Of a DNA stretch of 7,131 bases, positions 6,378 to 7,131 are shown piece by piece; position 1 is the stretch's first letter, and every line of letters begins with the position of its first letter. Origin of the DNA: an uncultured Clostridia bacterium (lineage in GTDB: Bacteria > Bacillota > Clostridia > Christensenellales > Borkfalkiaceae); the NCBI GenBank assembly GCA_934254755.1, contig CAKQMM010000055.1:1-7131 (forward strand). The letters are read 5' to 3'. The notes under the pieces are model-generated. The model searched no databases and was not told the origin of the DNA. It saw only the letters and a list, made by a program, of their open reading frames with translations. The position numbers and the translations under genes are program-made.

Positions 6378-7131
6378 ATGGAAGAAAAGAACAACAGCGT
6401 GGAAGAAAAAAGCAAAGATACCATTGTAAATATTAAGACCGTAAGCGCCGCGTTAAACGAAAACGAACTCGGCAAAGCTTTGTCGTCCGTTAAAAATCTT
6501 TTTAGCGAAATAGACAAAAAGATAGCCGAAAAATCTAACGCGTTCAGACTTAAACGCAAAGAACAGGAAGATTTGGAGCGTATAAAAGCCGAAGAAGAGT
6601 TAAAGGCGCAACAAGCGGAAGACCCCGCCATAGAAGAAATTAAAGCGGAAGAACCCGTTAAACCCGCGGTCGAAGCGGTTGACGCGTCCGAACCCCCGAA
6701 AGCGGAAGAAACGGAAAGCGTTGTATCCCCCGTCCCCGAAACCGAAGAAGTAAAAGCGGAAGAACCCGCAAAAGTTAAAACGGAAGCGTTTGAAGAAAAG
6801 CCGCAAGCCGTAGCGGAAGATATTAAACCCGCCGCCCCCAAAGCGGAAGAAAAGCCGCAGATTAAAGGCGACGTTATCGAAAAAACCGATAACCCGAACA
6901 TAGTCATCATTAACGGCAAAAGGGTGTTCCGCCCCCAGCCGCCTAAGATAAAAGAATATGTAAACACCGAGCCCGACAGGCAAAAACGCCCCTATAAACC
7001 GGGTGAAAAACGCCCGCTCGACGGTTCAAAGCGCGACTTTACGCCCGCAGGCTCAAAACCCGCAGGGTTTAAAAAGCCGTTCGGCGCAAGCTTTACCCCC
7101 GCGCCCTCATTCGTTCCCCCGACGGGCGGCA
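6378..7131 (+). CDS. infB: Translation initiation factor IF-2, N-terminal extension only (3' truncated by window end)
   Basis: An open frame starts at ATG 6378 and stays open for 251 complete codons to the window edge. It is the gene expected after ylxQ. The visible part is the poorly conserved N-terminal extension of IF2. Residues 1-50 are mixed polar. Residues about 50-80 are a charged, probably coiled-coil helix rich in K, E and R. Residues 81-165 are an A/E/K/P-rich linker with repeated KAEE units. A short hydrophobic island NIVIINGKRVFRP lies at 174-186, followed by a K/P/G-rich basic stretch to 251. The GTPase domain, which would prove the identity, lies beyond the window. The usual N-terminal IF2_N helical motif is not seen at the start. 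AAGGAGG at 6357-6363 is a strong ribosome binding site, though with a long gap of 14 bases to the ATG. The call rests mainly on synteny and composition. Confidence 0.82.
   Translation, partial: MEEKNNSVEEKSKDTIVNIKTVSAALNENELGKALSSVKNLFSEIDKKIAEKSNAFRLKRKEQEDLERIKAEEELKAQQAEDPAIEEIKAEEPVKPAVEAVDASEPPKAEETESVVSPVPETEEVKAEEPAKVKTEAFEEKPQAVAEDIKPAAPKAEEKPQIKGDVIEKTDNPNIVIINGKRVFRPQPPKIKEYVNTEPDRQKRPYKPGEKRPLDGSKRDFTPAGSKPAGFKKPFGASFTPAPSFVPPTGG
6642..6851 (+). repeat. In-gene repeats in the infB linker: four copies of AAAGCGGAAGAA
   Basis: The 12-base unit AAAGCGGAAGAA (coding KAEE) occurs exactly at 6642-6653, 6699-6710, 6753-6764 and 6840-6851. The longer 16-base unit AAAGCGGAAGAACCCG occurs at 6642 and 6753, and GAAGAAAAGCCGCA occurs at 6792 and 6846. 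Spacing is irregular but always in frame. This is consistent with growth of the disordered IF2 linker by slippage or short duplications. Confidence 0.75.

Noticed and set aside
6323..6967. Minus-strand frame of 214 codons, Ser/Ala/Phe-rich, opposite infB
   Set aside because: It is the low-complexity mirror of the KAEE-rich IF2 linker. The + strand frame has a strong ribosome binding site and the expected position after ylxQ.

Overview
The window carries eight genes, all on the + strand, in an order typical of Gram-positive Firmicutes. The run ispG, a polC-type gene, rimP, nusA, ylxR, ylxQ, infB is the classic translation/transcription-factor neighbourhood of Clostridia and Bacilli. NusA ends after its two KH domains, with no C-terminal acidic repeats, which also fits Gram-positives. 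The medium-GC base composition with strong use of GCG, GGC and GAC codons suggests an uncultured gut-type Clostridia lineage (Christensenellales-like). That placement is an impression from synteny and codon style, not a proven assignment.

Left block (1-3943): the 3' part of an ECF-transporter S component, an 84-base spacer, then three overlapping genes. These are coaX (type III pantothenate kinase), ispG (MEP-pathway 4Fe-4S enzyme) and a 509-residue protein with the PolC N-terminal region, OB fold and DEDDh proofreading exonuclease, but no PHP and no polymerase domain. The S component next to coaX suggests vitamin B5 uptake followed by its phosphorylation toward CoA.

Middle (3944-4163): a 220-base non-coding stretch. 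It holds an AT-rich tract, a good sigma-A-type promoter with 17-base spacing, and only about 30 bases after the predicted start a perfect 12-bp hairpin with a U-rich tail (intrinsic terminator). Smaller hairpins follow, up to the rimP ribosome binding site. This looks like the end of the left transcription unit and the attenuator-like leader of the right one.

Right block (4164-7131): rimP (30S maturation), nusA (elongation/termination factor), ylxR/rnpM (RNA-binding, RNase P modulator family), ylxQ (L7Ae family) and the 5' part of infB (IF2). infB runs off the window end and shows a long charged, repeat-rich N-terminal extension.

The most unusual item is the gene in the polC slot. It keeps the PolC NTD-OB-exonuclease architecture with all five catalytic exonuclease residues, yet ends cleanly after the exonuclease. 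It could be a paralogue of a full PolC encoded elsewhere, or a proofreading exonuclease acting in trans in a lineage whose replicase has changed. No mobile element, CRISPR array, tRNA or rRNA was seen.
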